A DNA stretch of 64,000 nucleotides, from NCBI GenBank assembly GCA_956465555.1, contig OY101122.1, positions 755,001 through 819,000 on the forward strand, given 5' to 3'. A program made the position numbers and the translations under genes. This stretch comes from Nitzschia sp. pyKryTriq1 (Eukaryota; Bacillariophyta; Bacillariophyceae; Bacillariales; Bacillariaceae). The notes under the pieces were generated by a model. It was not told where the DNA came from, made no database searches, and saw only the letters and a list, made by a program, of their open reading frames with translations. Positions 53,052-62,506 of this stretch are shown one piece after another; positions within the stretch are counted from its first letter, which is position 1; every line of letters starts with the position of its first letter.

Positions 53052-56000
53052 TTATGTACTCGTAGTACCACTCGCTCCCAGCCTTGAGGCGATCGACTGC
53101 ATTCGATCGGTTGATGCGTTCTTCAACAAAGCCGCCAATGTCAACATACGAGCGCCCTTTTGTTCCTGTTGATGCTTTTGCCAGGCCGAAATGTCGGTAT
53201 CGTAGACCATCAACGCACCAGTATTTCCGGGTACCGACACAGTATTCAGAGGAGGATAGAACTCCTCCAGCAACATCCTTTGGACTTCCGGTCTGAGAAC
53301 GGGCCTCATACTGAGTTGCGAATTTCGGCCTCTGCCAGTAATGATCATCATATCACGAGGCACACTGGACTGGGAGCTGATTTTTTCGCTTGCAAGTCTC
53401 CTCATCGCGACTCGAACCGCACTGTGAGCCATTGCAACATTCATGCCATGTAAATCAAGAGCATAGACATCCTCGTTTTCTCTCTCCCCAAAAACGAAGG
53501 GAAGATAGTCCTGTGTAATCGCCGAGATGAAAACTTCGTCCGCATCATCATACATGCCACAATTATGCAGGGCGGTAATTGCGCCAATGTATAGCATCTC
53601 TTCGTAACCAACACCTTTCTTCGTATCCTTTGCTAGCGTGTCATCTTTGATGTAAGTTGCGAGCAAACGTTTGACTTCCTCTCCCTGCCCTCGGTTGCTA
53701 AGATTACGAATGATTGATATGACAGCATCCGGACGTGGTTGCCGTCCACTCCAGTTCACCCACTCATCTAGCACACGCTCTCCCCAGGCATATTGAGATC
53801 GCTTTTCTAAACAAATACATGTAGCAATCAGCGCTGGGGCCAGTTGCTCGTATCGGCTCTCCAGTAGCGCGGTATCGCCATCTTTCTGATTTCGTGGATC
53901 CGTCCGTTCAACAAAAGGTCGCAAGAATTGCATAGTGTTGACGCAGACTTTCCAGTGCCCAGAGCTTGATGCGGACTTGATGAGGGCCACCCAATCTTCT
54001 GCTCTCATCCCTACGTACGTGCCAGCACTCGGAGGCTGGACATTTCGAAGGGAGGCCATGATATTCTGACCATGTTTTTGATTTTTTGGTCGCCCCACAG
54101 CGCGTTCGTTTCGTGTTGGAGCCATCCCCGCGAAGTTCTGTATATCATTGGCAAAGTTCAAAGCGGCAGTCACATTCCGGTGGCGGGCACATTCTCGTAT
54201 CAAAGAACTGTGCATTGAGCGGACCACTTCTACGTCTCTGCGTCTCAATGGAGCACCACTGGCCAGCAAATTGCTATGAGCACTGCGGAGAATAGCTTGG
54301 GCATTTGAAAATTGTGTGGTCTTTGCACATGCCTGGGCTACTTTCGAATGTACAGGGAGTGAGAGATCCTTCAGTGCGGTGGCAATTTTATAGGCACTTT
54401 CAGCTCGCGACATGGCCATCAGCGTTGGATCTTGACCCATTGCCTGCTTCTTAGAAGACACACGGATGGCAGCTTCAGCATATGCAAAAGCAAAGCTCTG
54501 CAAACACTCATTGGTGGGTGGGATTCCGTGCTCTCGCATCAAGGAGAGGACACTCCGTGCCTCTTCCAACTTGTTCGCGATTAGACATGCTTCGATGGCG
54601 GATACATAATGAACAGTCTCGAGCCGCAGATTTCGCATCGACGCCGAAGAAAGTCCGGTTGCTGAGGCAACCCTTTCATGCTCGACCGTCTCGCTCACTC
54701 CATCGGGGTATAATGTAGAGAGAAGAGAAAGGAGCATTTGAAACTTCCCATTTCGACCAAGCGCGGTTACCAAGTGAGTCAAACTTTCGGAATCAAGGGC
54801 AATATTTCTCTCTTGCATTAGTTCGAAAGCCTCCTTAAACCGTTTAAAGTTGTTTTGAAGAATGGAGGTGGACAGTGCAGCGTTGAAAACATACGCCATA
54901 TCGTGTGATGACTTCCCTCCGGTCCCATTGTTCTTTCTCTGTTTGGAGGGATGGATTCCAAGGTCGTCGAAGGCCGCACCAAGCAAGTGAATGATCGTAG
55001 ACGCGTCGGCGCACCCGATGATCGCATTCCGGTATGTGATGGCATCTCTCGGAATATTCCCTTCTTTCATTTCGTCAATGATTGGAGTAACCTGTGAATC
55101 CAAAATGCTGGTATCTAGTTCCCCCGTAGATCCTCGAATCGCAAGAATAGTGTTGTACGTCACAGTGTCTGGAAAAGTGGGCATGCCAAGATGCAAATGG
55201 TCGTACTTCATTTGATCCAAAAGGCGCAAGGCCAGCTCGAGATGATTGCTTTCTGGCAAGTGAGCACTTTTCTTAGTGTCCTTGCTCCCCCTATCATCTA
55301 AAGACGCGATAGTAGAAAGGACAGCATTGTAAACCCAGGTATTGGGATTGGGTGGTACAAACGACGTCTCTCCCGTCGATCCAGTCCGCATTTCTTTGAG
55401 CAAGTCCAACGCTGCTGTGTATTCGTGGCACCTCGCACAAGCTACAATCGCTGCCGAGTAGGAATATTCGTTCGGGTCCGGGAGGCGCGGATCAGTCTTG
55501 AGCTGACCCAGGAAATGGACTGCCAGTTTCCAAGAGGTAGGATCTGTCGCTGGGTCTCCCATGGCCTTGATTGCCAGTGTGCAGGTAACGATATCTGGTT
55601 CAATACCTTGATTCATCAACGAGTCAAAAATTGCCATAGCAATATGTGGTCCATTCTCATGTCCCGGAATCAACTCTTGCGCTTTATCCTGGAGTTTCAG
55701 AAGCGCGCTGTATGCGTGATTGTTCCACTGAGAATGCTCTCTTAGAGTCGAGAGGAGTTCGATGGCTGAATTCCATTGCCAACATGGAGAGACGGATAAT
55801 TCAATTAGAGATGCTTCCAAAGACGAAGCTCCAGAGCCAGAAGAAGAATCGAATGCTGATGGTGGGTCCAATGGTTGGCCGAGAGTGATCGAATCTGTCA
55901 GCAACGAGAATAGGGTGCTAGCTGTGTACGCATCGGGTCGAATAAATGGTACATCATTCTCTTGGGCAGTGCTTGCATCGGCGTGCAGACGATATACATC

Positions 56001-56690
56001 AACGCACGCACGTGTTTTGCCTCGACTGGCAAGGGATTTCAACATGACATTTAACTCAAAGGCTGTCAATGGGCTGTGCAGAAACGACGGTGCTTTCGTT
56101 CCAGCTGTTGCTACCAAATTCCATACTTGTTTGAGTTTGGAGGCGTTGGCATGTGTCTGGGACAAGGCGTCCAAGGCTTCTCCAAATATTCGAGGTTTCA
56201 AAAGAGGCTCCCCCTGTGCAAACTTTATCGCACCATGCACCAACTGCAACGTCAATCGATAGTCTCCTGTTTCTCCCGAGAAACGAAGTGCTTGTGTCAG
56301 GGCCCGCTCTGTTACTTCAAGTAGTGATTGATTATTCTCTTTTGAAGCCTGACGATTTTCTAAAAAATGAACCAAAGACCGGACAGTTTTGACGTCCCCC
56401 GACTTTCGGGCTCGCTGTAAATTGAAGACATAGGACCACATCTTCTCTTCTATAGTTGGTGAGTCGTTGTTCTCTGGTTCGTCGTGTTGCGTCTGTGCTT
56501 GCAAGTCGTCCACGCGAGTAACAACATGTCGTTTCGATAAAAGACTTGCGTGAAGAATCCTTGTTCTTGTCGATGGACAGACAAAGCCAGTGGTCGTTGG
56601 AATAGTGGGAAGAACCCAAGCCACTCCGAAGAAACTCCATTGTTCGAGCAAGAAAATCAATGGTAAAACAACTGCGTGGGCGAGTTTCAT
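53052..56690 (-). CDS. Pentatricopeptide repeat protein with C-terminal SMR domain
   Basis: The intronless frame encodes 1212 residues from the ATG at 56690; the frame is open 48 bases further but only to a TTG. Residues 4-28 are hydrophobic (VVLPLIFLLEQWSFFGVAWV), compatible with a diatom plastid presequence. A long array of PPR-like helix pairs follows (for example NTWVYNAVLSTIASLDD, VTYNTILAIRGSTGELD, IPRDAITYRNAIIGCADAST). The end carries an SMR domain: LDLHGMNVAMAHSAVRVAM and MIITGRGRNSQ. Plant PPR-SMR proteins (GUN1, pTAC2, SVR7) bind RNA in plastids and affect plastid gene expression and signalling; the same site of action is likely. The SMR may have nuclease activity, since its DLHG and TGRG motifs are intact. 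Confidence 0.88.
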   Translation of the reverse strand: MKLAHAVVLPLIFLLEQWSFFGVAWVLPTIPTTTGFVCPSTRTRILHASLLSKRHVVTRVDDLQAQTQHDEPENNDSPTIEEKMWSYVFNLQRARKSGDVKTVRSLVHFLENRQASKENNQSLLEVTERALTQALRFSGETGDYRLTLQLVHGAIKFAQGEPLLKPRIFGEALDALSQTHANASKLKQVWNLVATAGTKAPSFLHSPLTAFELNVMLKSLASRGKTRACVDVYRLHADASTAQENDVPFIRPDAYTASTLFSLLTDSITLGQPLDPPSAFDSSSGSGASSLEASLIELSVSPCWQWNSAIELLSTLREHSQWNNHAYSALLKLQDKAQELIPGHENGPHIAMAIFDSLMNQGIEPDIVTCTLAIKAMGDPATDPTSWKLAVHFLGQLKTDPRLPDPNEYSYSAAIVACARCHEYTAALDLLKEMRTGSTGETSFVPPNPNTWVYNAVLSTIASLDDRGSKDTKKSAHLPESNHLELALRLLDQMKYDHLHLGMPTFPDTVTYNTILAIRGSTGELDTSILDSQVTPIIDEMKEGNIPRDAITYRNAIIGCADASTIIHLLGAAFDDLGIHPSKQRKNNGTGGKSSHDMAYVFNAALSTSILQNNFKRFKEAFELMQERNIALDSESLTHLVTALGRNGKFQMLLSLLSTLYPDGVSETVEHERVASATGLSSASMRNLRLETVHYVSAIEACLIANKLEEARSVLSLMREHGIPPTNECLQSFAFAYAEAAIRVSSKKQAMGQDPTLMAMSRAESAYKIATALKDLSLPVHSKVAQACAKTTQFSNAQAILRSAHSNLLASGAPLRRRDVEVVRSMHSSLIRECARHRNVTAALNFANDIQNFAGMAPTRNERAVGRPKNQKHGQNIMASLRNVQPPSAGTYVGMRAEDWVALIKSASSSGHWKVCVNTMQFLRPFVERTDPRNQKDGDTALLESRYEQLAPALIATCICLEKRSQYAWGERVLDEWVNWSGRQPRPDAVISIIRNLSNRGQGEEVKRLLATYIKDDTLAKDTKKGVGYEEMLYIGAITALHNCGMYDDADEVFISAITQDYLPFVFGERENEDVYALDLHGMNVAMAHSAVRVAMRRLASEKISSQSSVPRDMMIITGRGRNSQLSMRPVLRPEVQRMLLEEFYPPLNTVSVPGNTGALMVYDTDISAWQKHQQEQKGARMLTLAALLKNASTDRMQSIASRLGASGTTST

Positions 56691-57335
56691 TTTCCTCGTT
56701 TTGAATCCTCCGGCGGTTATTAGCGTAGTATGTTTCAATGATAGCTTTACTTTGGAAAGTTTGTTGGCTACTCTCTAATGGCTGGCGAGAGGGGAGATAC
56801 GACCGTGTGCGTAGCCGCAAGCGCTCCTTCACGCACAGAACACGAAGGTGATGGGTCGGAATAATAAAAAAATGGTGATGGGCTCGTTTATTCGTTTGCT
56901 TTTGCGACGACTGGCGGCGGCAGTTGGTTTCTTGATGCGATGGACAAAACGAAAACGGCCGCCGTACGAACGTCGGCCGGCCATGGGAGTTTAAAAACAG
57001 CACATGCGCCTTTTGGGGATAGTTTGGTCTGTCCTCTGCCCCAGCACTAGTGTGCTGGCGGCGGCCGCCGCTCGATCTCGAGATCTGCTCGTGTCTCGTG
57101 ATACTGTAGCGATGGGCAGGAATGAGCAAGATGTGTTGCTGTAAGAGGGTATGTATTACTTTTCACACTTCATACTTCCTTTATGTTGTTGAAGTCTGGT
57201 TCAAAGTGTAGTGTATTCCTTCTTCTCTCTCTTATCCCTGTAGCATCAAGCAAGGCCATAAACCTACGGTAGAGAAATTTCGAACGGAAGCAATCGGCCG
57301 AAAGGAGTGACGAGACCTACATAGCGCACGTCAGT
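56691..57335. other. Divergent promoter region
   Basis: About 645 bases between the PPR-SMR start and the uL3m start. A GGCCGGCC word near 56972 and GCGGCGGCCGCCGC near 57057-57070 make this part locally GC-rich. No gene is supported. Confidence 0.5.
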
Positions 57336-58511
57336 ATGTTGGCATCCCGAAGTTTAGTGCGAGTGCTGCGCTCTGTGAAGCCGCGGCAGCTGGGGCAGTG
57401 TGCACCCGTCATCACCAATAGCCAGCAATCCTGGTATTCTACGTCTCCTCCAGTTTGGAAGATCCACTCGTTCGGTGGTGATGGCGATTTGAGTCCCGAA
57501 GAAATGCAAAAAATCTTGGAAGAAGAAGAGGCCAAGATGAAAGCCGAGCAAGAGGCGAAGCAATATCCCGACTGGAAGCCAGGTCAGCGTAAGCGCCCTC
57601 TTCTCAAGACCTACAATTTGGAAGAGTTCGAACGAGAGCTCATGCCAGAAAAGTTTGCTGATAAGCCGATCTGGACGTTACGAGACAAGCGAGTTGGAGC
57701 CTTGGCAATCAAGGTGGGTATGATGCCTGTCTGGGATGACTGGGGCGTTCGTCACGCCTGTACGATTCTGCATCTAGATCGCAATCTGATCTTGGGTCAT
57801 AAAACTATGGAGCAGAATGGATATACGGCCATGCGTGTAGCAGCAGGAGAGCGCAAAGCGAAGAATGTTGGCAAGTGTCTAGCTGGACAATATAGCCATG
57901 TCGAAAACTTGCAAGACTCCCCGCCTTACCTAGTGCGAGAGTTTCGAGTAACGGACGATAACTTTCTTTTGCCAGTTGGGTCGCAGATTCATGCCCGTCA
58001 TTTTGTGCCGGGTCAAAATGTTGATGTCGCAGGAATCTCAAAGGGTAAGGGCTTTCAGGGGGCCATGAAGCGACACGGCTTCGCTGGTATGCCAGCATCG
58101 CACGGAGTTTCTCGAAGTCACCGTGCCCTCGGCTCCACAGGGAACTGTCAGGACCCTGGAAAGGTGTTCAAGGGTAAGAAAATGGCGGGTCGCATGGGGA
58201 ATGACCGAGTGACCATGCAAAACCTCAAGGTCGTCAAAATTGATAGAGGCCGGGATCTTATCTATGTCGCGGGCGCAGTGCCTGGTCAAAAAGGAGGATT
58301 TGTCGAAATCAAAGATGCTATCAAAAAGCCGTTATGGAGAACCGACCAAGTTCTGGGCTCCTTGGAACGACCACCTTTACCAACCTTTGAGTACGATCCG
58401 GAAATCGATGGCTCTGGTCAATGCTTTGAGGAATTCATGCCGTTGGGCGACGAAGATCCACTTGATCCAGACTACATGGACTCAACCATCGAAATCAAAG
58501 CCCAAGCATAA
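57336..58511 (+). CDS. MRPL3: Mitochondrial 50S ribosomal protein uL3m
   Basis: The intronless frame encodes 391 residues from the ATG at 57336. Residues 1-35 are rich in Arg, Ser and Leu without acidic residues, a mitochondrial targeting peptide. A charged linker (EEMQKILEEEEAKMKAEQEA) follows. The uL3 body starts near residue 120 (RVGALAIKVGMMPVWDDWG). The diagnostic block GKGFQGAMKRHGFAGMPASH, followed by GVSRSHRALGSTG, sits near 229-262, and GRMGNDRVTMQNLKVVKID follows. uL3 shapes the peptidyl-transferase region of the large subunit. The targeting peptide and bacterial-type insert point to the mitochondrial ribosome rather than the cytosolic one. Convergent with the TPM-RING gene, 82 bases apart. 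Confidence 0.93.
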   Translation: MLASRSLVRVLRSVKPRQLGQCAPVITNSQQSWYSTSPPVWKIHSFGGDGDLSPEEMQKILEEEEAKMKAEQEAKQYPDWKPGQRKRPLLKTYNLEEFERELMPEKFADKPIWTLRDKRVGALAIKVGMMPVWDDWGVRHACTILHLDRNLILGHKTMEQNGYTAMRVAAGERKAKNVGKCLAGQYSHVENLQDSPPYLVREFRVTDDNFLLPVGSQIHARHFVPGQNVDVAGISKGKGFQGAMKRHGFAGMPASHGVSRSHRALGSTGNCQDPGKVFKGKKMAGRMGNDRVTMQNLKVVKIDRGRDLIYVAGAVPGQKGGFVEIKDAIKKPLWRTDQVLGSLERPPLPTFEYDPEIDGSGQCFEEFMPLGDEDPLDPDYMDSTIEIKAQA

Positions 58512-58593
58512 ACTTCTCAATCAGTCTAATAGTACCTAAAGACAACGCTACCAATCCCTCATATTTAAGACTAGTGCTGGCCCATTTATGAAT

Positions 58594-59895
58594 TTAGAAC
58601 CGCCCCGATCGCCCCCCCGAACTGCTTCCTCCACCGAAACTCATGGGCCTCGGTGCTGATCCCGCACCTCCTCTCATTCCGTTGCTGCGATACAGTTCGT
58701 TCTGCCGCGCCACTTCTTGTGGGGAACGCTGACGAAATATCGGATCTCTTGCCAAGGAGCCATCGTAGGTGGGTGACGACCAACGCTGGATCTGAGATTG
58801 TGTGATGTAATTCGGGTAGCGCATCCCAAGTCTCACTAGTCGAAAGTTGCGCTCCTGTTGAAATCGACGCAGAACGACTTGATCGTCTGCAGGGGCATCA
58901 TTATCGGGAAATTCCTGGATAGTGGCTGAGGGATCGGTTGCCTCGGCCGCTGGAAATGCTGGTGGTGATGCGTTTTCCAGCGGCCGAGCAATATCCTTTT
59001 TGCAAATTGGGCATTTATTTACATTGCCTTGGCCGCTACTGACCCATTCAGCCCAGCAAGATTCATCGAACACATGACCGCATCGAAGAAGTTTAATTGG
59101 TTGGTCATCTGATCCTATCGTCGAGCTTTTGAAGGATTCCAAACAAATTGGACAGGAACTGGCTTCGTACTGGCCTTGAAGTGCTTCCGCATGGGCTCTG
59201 TCGATCTCCGAAAGCTGGCTGGCAGCTTCGGCATAGGCCCTTTGTTCTCGTCGTTGTCGACGAGCAGAGGTCAGTGCATTGATCAATATACCCACCCAGA
59301 CAAAGAGGAACAAGTTTTTCATTTGAAAAACACCCATTATAGTTTCTTTCCATGTGGGCTCTCCTTTTTCGATATACATGATCACTTCATCGATGGCCAG
59401 CATCAACCCTTCAGCGAATTTTGCTTGACGCATCGCTGGGCGGATCTGGTGTAGAATATCATCGATCCTTCTATCGCTTAGCACACGGTCGAGAGCCCCA
59501 CCCCGTGAAATATAGACAATGCGGTCATAAATCGATAAAAAGACAAGTACACCCGTGCCACCAGAATCCGTCTCGTACCCAATCCCCCACTTGTCATGCA
59601 AGGATCGTGCCAGCTGTTCAGCCGCCTCGTCTTCTTCCATATTCGCCGGATACACCTCCATATTTATTCGGTCGACCACGACCACTGCCAATTGAACTTC
59701 TATTTCTTTCTCGGATACCGGGATGGATACGCCGTGACCTTGCATGCGCTGGGATAAGGCTTCTCGTTGTTGGTCGGTCAACACCCCATCGGGATCGAAG
59801 ACTCCATTCGATGGCGGTGGTGGAATGTCCCCTTTCTGAGCGACACAACATCCACAAAGCAGTAAGAGTAGTGTTGTAAGGATTCGAATTGTCAT
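58594..59895 (-). CDS. TPM-domain / transmembrane / RING-finger fusion protein
   Basis: The intronless frame encodes 433 residues from the ATG at 59895. Residues 1-19 form a signal peptide (MTIRILTTLLLLLCGCCVAQ). A TPM domain at about 30-180 has VFDPDGVLTDQQREALSQRM, then VQLAVVVVDRI and GTGVLVFLSIYDRIVYISRG; plant relatives (TLP18.3/Psb32) repair photosystem II and bacterial ones face the periplasm. One transmembrane segment follows (NLFLFVWVGILINAL, about 192-208). Beyond it lie a helical stretch and a RING finger: SCPICLESF, LLRCGHVFDESCWAEWV and NKCPICKKDI. In the RING the position usually held by the second His is Asp. The C-terminus is Gly/Ser/Arg-rich. The layout suggests a membrane ubiquitin ligase with a lumenal TPM sensor. 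Confidence 0.88.
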   Translation of the reverse strand: MTIRILTTLLLLLCGCCVAQKGDIPPPPSNGVFDPDGVLTDQQREALSQRMQGHGVSIPVSEKEIEVQLAVVVVDRINMEVYPANMEEDEAAEQLARSLHDKWGIGYETDSGGTGVLVFLSIYDRIVYISRGGALDRVLSDRRIDDILHQIRPAMRQAKFAEGLMLAIDEVIMYIEKGEPTWKETIMGVFQMKNLFLFVWVGILINALTSARRQRREQRAYAEAASQLSEIDRAHAEALQGQYEASSCPICLESFKSSTIGSDDQPIKLLRCGHVFDESCWAEWVSSGQGNVNKCPICKKDIARPLENASPPAFPAAEATDPSATIQEFPDNDAPADDQVVLRRFQQERNFRLVRLGMRYPNYITQSQIQRWSSPTYDGSLARDPIFRQRSPQEVARQNELYRSNGMRGGAGSAPRPMSFGGGSSSGGRSGRF

Positions 59896-60420
59896 CTCGG
59901 GTCTTCTTTTATGTTTTATGGGAGGATTTAGAGATAGAATATAGCTGAAGTCACAAGTCGATTTTCAACGAAGGGAAAAGCGGAAATGCGAAGTATGCGA
60001 TACTAATAAAAATTTCGCACGTTTCGACATCCACGACTCCGAATCAATCCCGCGAAACATGTAACGTGGCGGGAAAATAATCTGCGGATGACGATGGACG
60101 ACGGACGACGAACGACGAACCCAAAGTTCCATGCTGCATGACGATGACGAATGACGATGACAATGATGTGGGATGTGGGATGGGGATGAAATGAATGATG
60201 GAAATGTCTCATGTCTCCTTCTCTCTTTTGGAAGTTCTGTCTCATTCCTACCTCAGAGATTGTGATCGAGGAAACCCGTGTTCATATTTTATCTTCAGAA
60301 TTGTTTCATTGAACAGCCGCTTTCATCGGTCCCCTGGAATTTCTTCATTGCATCCGACAAACCAAAAGCGCTTCATCTTTTTCGAACCACAAACATCGTT
60401 GAATACTCTATGTCATCAGA
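59896..60420. other. Divergent promoter region
   Basis: About 525 bases between divergent starts, including GATGACGATG/ACGACGAACGACG simple repeats at 60090-60165. No gene is supported. Confidence 0.5.
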
Positions 60421-60807
60421 ATGTTTCAACGGACACTAGTTTGTCTCAGAAAGGCTCAGATTACGATACCCCAGCTGAGCCCCACTCACTCGCGGGCCAA
60501 AATTGTCAAGTGGTGCGTGGATGCATCCTCGACCACATCATCAGTGGAATCGTATGATCCTCTATTCATAGTGCAATGTTCGCCTGATTTGGTGACAGAA
60601 GGATTCCGAAAATCTACAAACCATGAACCATTGATGATAGTAGAGGCCCACGATGAAGGGAAACTATCATTGAAAGACGGCATTGAGATGGACAAGTGGT
60701 ACGACGTTGGAACGGAAATCGGTGAAATTGACGATGGCGACGACGACTTTGAGGATGATGGCGAATGGCTGTGGCAAGCATATTCGCACGAAGAAGAGGG
60801 GGGATAG
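60421..60807 (+). CDS. Lipoyl/biotinyl-domain-like protein lacking the attachment site, mitochondrial-type presequence
   Basis: The intronless frame encodes 128 residues from the ATG at 60421. Residues 1-13 (MFQRTLVCLRKAQ) look like a short mitochondrial presequence. The strand pattern of a 2-oxoacid-dehydrogenase E2 lipoyl domain follows. ITIPQLSPTHSRAKIVKW at 14-31 matches the E2 start I-x-M-P-x-L-S-P-T...G-x-I-x-x-W; SYDPLFIVQ at 44-52 matches the strand before the lipoyl turn; EPLMIVEAHDEGKLSLKDGI at 69-88 and YDVGTEIGEI at 94-103 match the second half. The DKA turn that carries lipoyl-lysine is absent and replaced by a loop of about 17 residues (CSPDLVTEGFRKSTNHE). The tail is acidic. 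It cannot be lipoylated in the normal way. It is convergent with the ankyrin gene, 83 bases away. Confidence 0.6.
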   Translation: MFQRTLVCLRKAQITIPQLSPTHSRAKIVKWCVDASSTTSSVESYDPLFIVQCSPDLVTEGFRKSTNHEPLMIVEAHDEGKLSLKDGIEMDKWYDVGTEIGEIDDGDDDFEDDGEWLWQAYSHEEEGG

Positions 60808-60890
60808 AAATATACGACGCTCGGAAACAATTTGTCAATTTGTGCGATGGTTGGGCAATGCAAAAACTAATAGAATCAATCATCATATGT

Positions 60891-62138
60891 TCACAGAGAA
60901 TGTCCAAAGATGATACCAGCGACGCTCCCGATGGAAATGGCTGTTAAGGTACCCAGCATCGCATCTTGAAATCCTCGGGGACATTGGGCGTGACCTTGAG
61001 ACACCCATCTGGCCTCTAGAGTAACCGGGGCTTTCTTGGGTCTATTAGAATAATCCATCAGTCCCAGTACATCCGGTTGTGATCGCAGTAGCAGGTATAT
61101 AGTATCTAGATCCACCTTGTTGTCCCTGACAGGAACGGCCGCCAGTTGAAATGGATAAAGTTTTGTCACCGGGTCTGTCACCAACAGAACTTCTGGAGCG
61201 GCATGAAACAGGCAATCTATACCTCCATGCCAGGTATGCCGATTTGACAACGCCGTGTGGAGTGGGTATCGATCGTGATCATTGTGAATGACTTCATGCG
61301 CGGCACCAGGGTTTGTTTCCAGTAGGAGCGAAATAAAATGTTGCTCCCTGGGCTTGTATTGTCGTCTTGTCGACGGGTTCCAAGTTGTAGGCCCTACAGC
61401 TATATGCAGCGGTAGTTGATGCCATTGATCGAGCAAAAACGCTTGCTCTGGAAATTTCCGTAAAACATGCTCTAGAACTTCGACTGGGCAACTCAAAGAC
61501 CCCAATGAAACAGCCGCATGGACAATCAAGGCCTCTTCAGCACTGAAACATGACGAATTGATTCTTCGTTCTGAACGAAACTCTTTTGTACGGGTTCTTG
61601 GGGCTTGATTCTGATAGAGAGGATGCTCCCGGAAGCGCGCCACAGCCTCGAGAACGATGAAGATCTTCCTCCAAAGTGTCTCGTCGATGCTTGACGAGCC
61701 CTCACTTTCGACTTCTTCTTGCTTGGGTCGAAACTCCCATAATGCCATGACTGGCGTTTTCCCCCATCTTGTCTGTTCAACTGCAGTGACAGGAAAGTCC
61801 CTTAATAACTCATGAAGGATTGCCTCATCAACGTGGTATCGACAGGCGATGTGGATTGGCAAGTCCTTGTTCGCACGGCTTGGACTCAATAGAGCGCGCG
61901 GATAGGCCTCCACAATAGCTTTGATGGCCTCCAGAGGAGGATTGTGTGTACACGCTAAATACAATGGAGTCTCATGCCAATGCCCATCGGTCCACTCGGC
62001 ATCATACGGATGTTCTTCGGCGTGCGAAATGACTCGAGCCCAGTCCATGTCGAGGACCAGATCCCACAGATCGCTGCTGGGAGCGATTGCTCGATGGGTA
62101 TTCCTCGTTTCGCTTCGTCGTTGACTAAACCAAAACAT
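60891..62138 (-). CDS. Ankyrin-repeat protein with C-terminal membrane segment
   Basis: The intronless frame encodes 415 residues from the ATG at 62138 (MFWFSQRR). Ankyrin-like repeats start near residue 55: ETPLYLACTHNPPLEAIKAI, DLPIHIACRYHVDEAILHEL, QLPLHIAVGPTTW and RYPLHTALSNRHTWHGGIDC. These are degenerate ankyrins of a type widespread in diatoms (LPLHxA cores with irregular spacing). A hydrophobic C-terminal stretch (AMLGTLTAISIGSVAGIIFG) could be a tail anchor. No enzymatic domain is present. The likely role is protein binding at a membrane; the partner is unknown. Confidence 0.78.
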   Translation of the reverse strand: MFWFSQRRSETRNTHRAIAPSSDLWDLVLDMDWARVISHAEEHPYDAEWTDGHWHETPLYLACTHNPPLEAIKAIVEAYPRALLSPSRANKDLPIHIACRYHVDEAILHELLRDFPVTAVEQTRWGKTPVMALWEFRPKQEEVESEGSSSIDETLWRKIFIVLEAVARFREHPLYQNQAPRTRTKEFRSERRINSSCFSAEEALIVHAAVSLGSLSCPVEVLEHVLRKFPEQAFLLDQWHQLPLHIAVGPTTWNPSTRRQYKPREQHFISLLLETNPGAAHEVIHNDHDRYPLHTALSNRHTWHGGIDCLFHAAPEVLLVTDPVTKLYPFQLAAVPVRDNKVDLDTIYLLLRSQPDVLGLMDYSNRPKKAPVTLEARWVSQGHAQCPRGFQDAMLGTLTAISIGSVAGIIFGHSL

Positions 62139-62506
62139 GATACGCGAAGATGGAAAATGATTGAAGTCTATTTGTGTTGTAATGTGTTGTACGAGGATGA
62201 AGAATGTTAGATAGACACCTTTGACTGTTGGCGCTGTTGACACTGACTTCTTTGTATCTTCTCTCTATTATTTTTGGCGTCGACTTTTTGTGCTTTGTGC
62301 GAGAAAAAATGAGCCGCCGGCGCGCGGCGGACGGACGGGCGCGGCCAAACGGCCTGGGTCGCGTCCATCGCGGTGGTCAACAGATTACCGTCCTCGTACT
62401 GTACTCGTAGCACAGTTGAGGATAGTCTAATACTCCAGACATTAAGATCCAAAAAGTAAAGTGGAAGGAAAGAGGATTCACGATTTCGCAACCTTGTTGA
62501 TCTGCA
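62139..62506. other. Intergenic spacer
   Basis: 368 bases between the ankyrin gene start and the stop of the glycosyltransferase. The centre (62310-62370) is GC-rich with CCGCCGGCGCGCGGCGGACGG. No gene is supported. Confidence 0.5.

Noticed and set aside
56691-56738. Upstream extension of the PPR-SMR protein
   Set aside because: The extra 16 codons have no ATG; starting at 56690 puts a hydrophobic presequence at the N-terminus.
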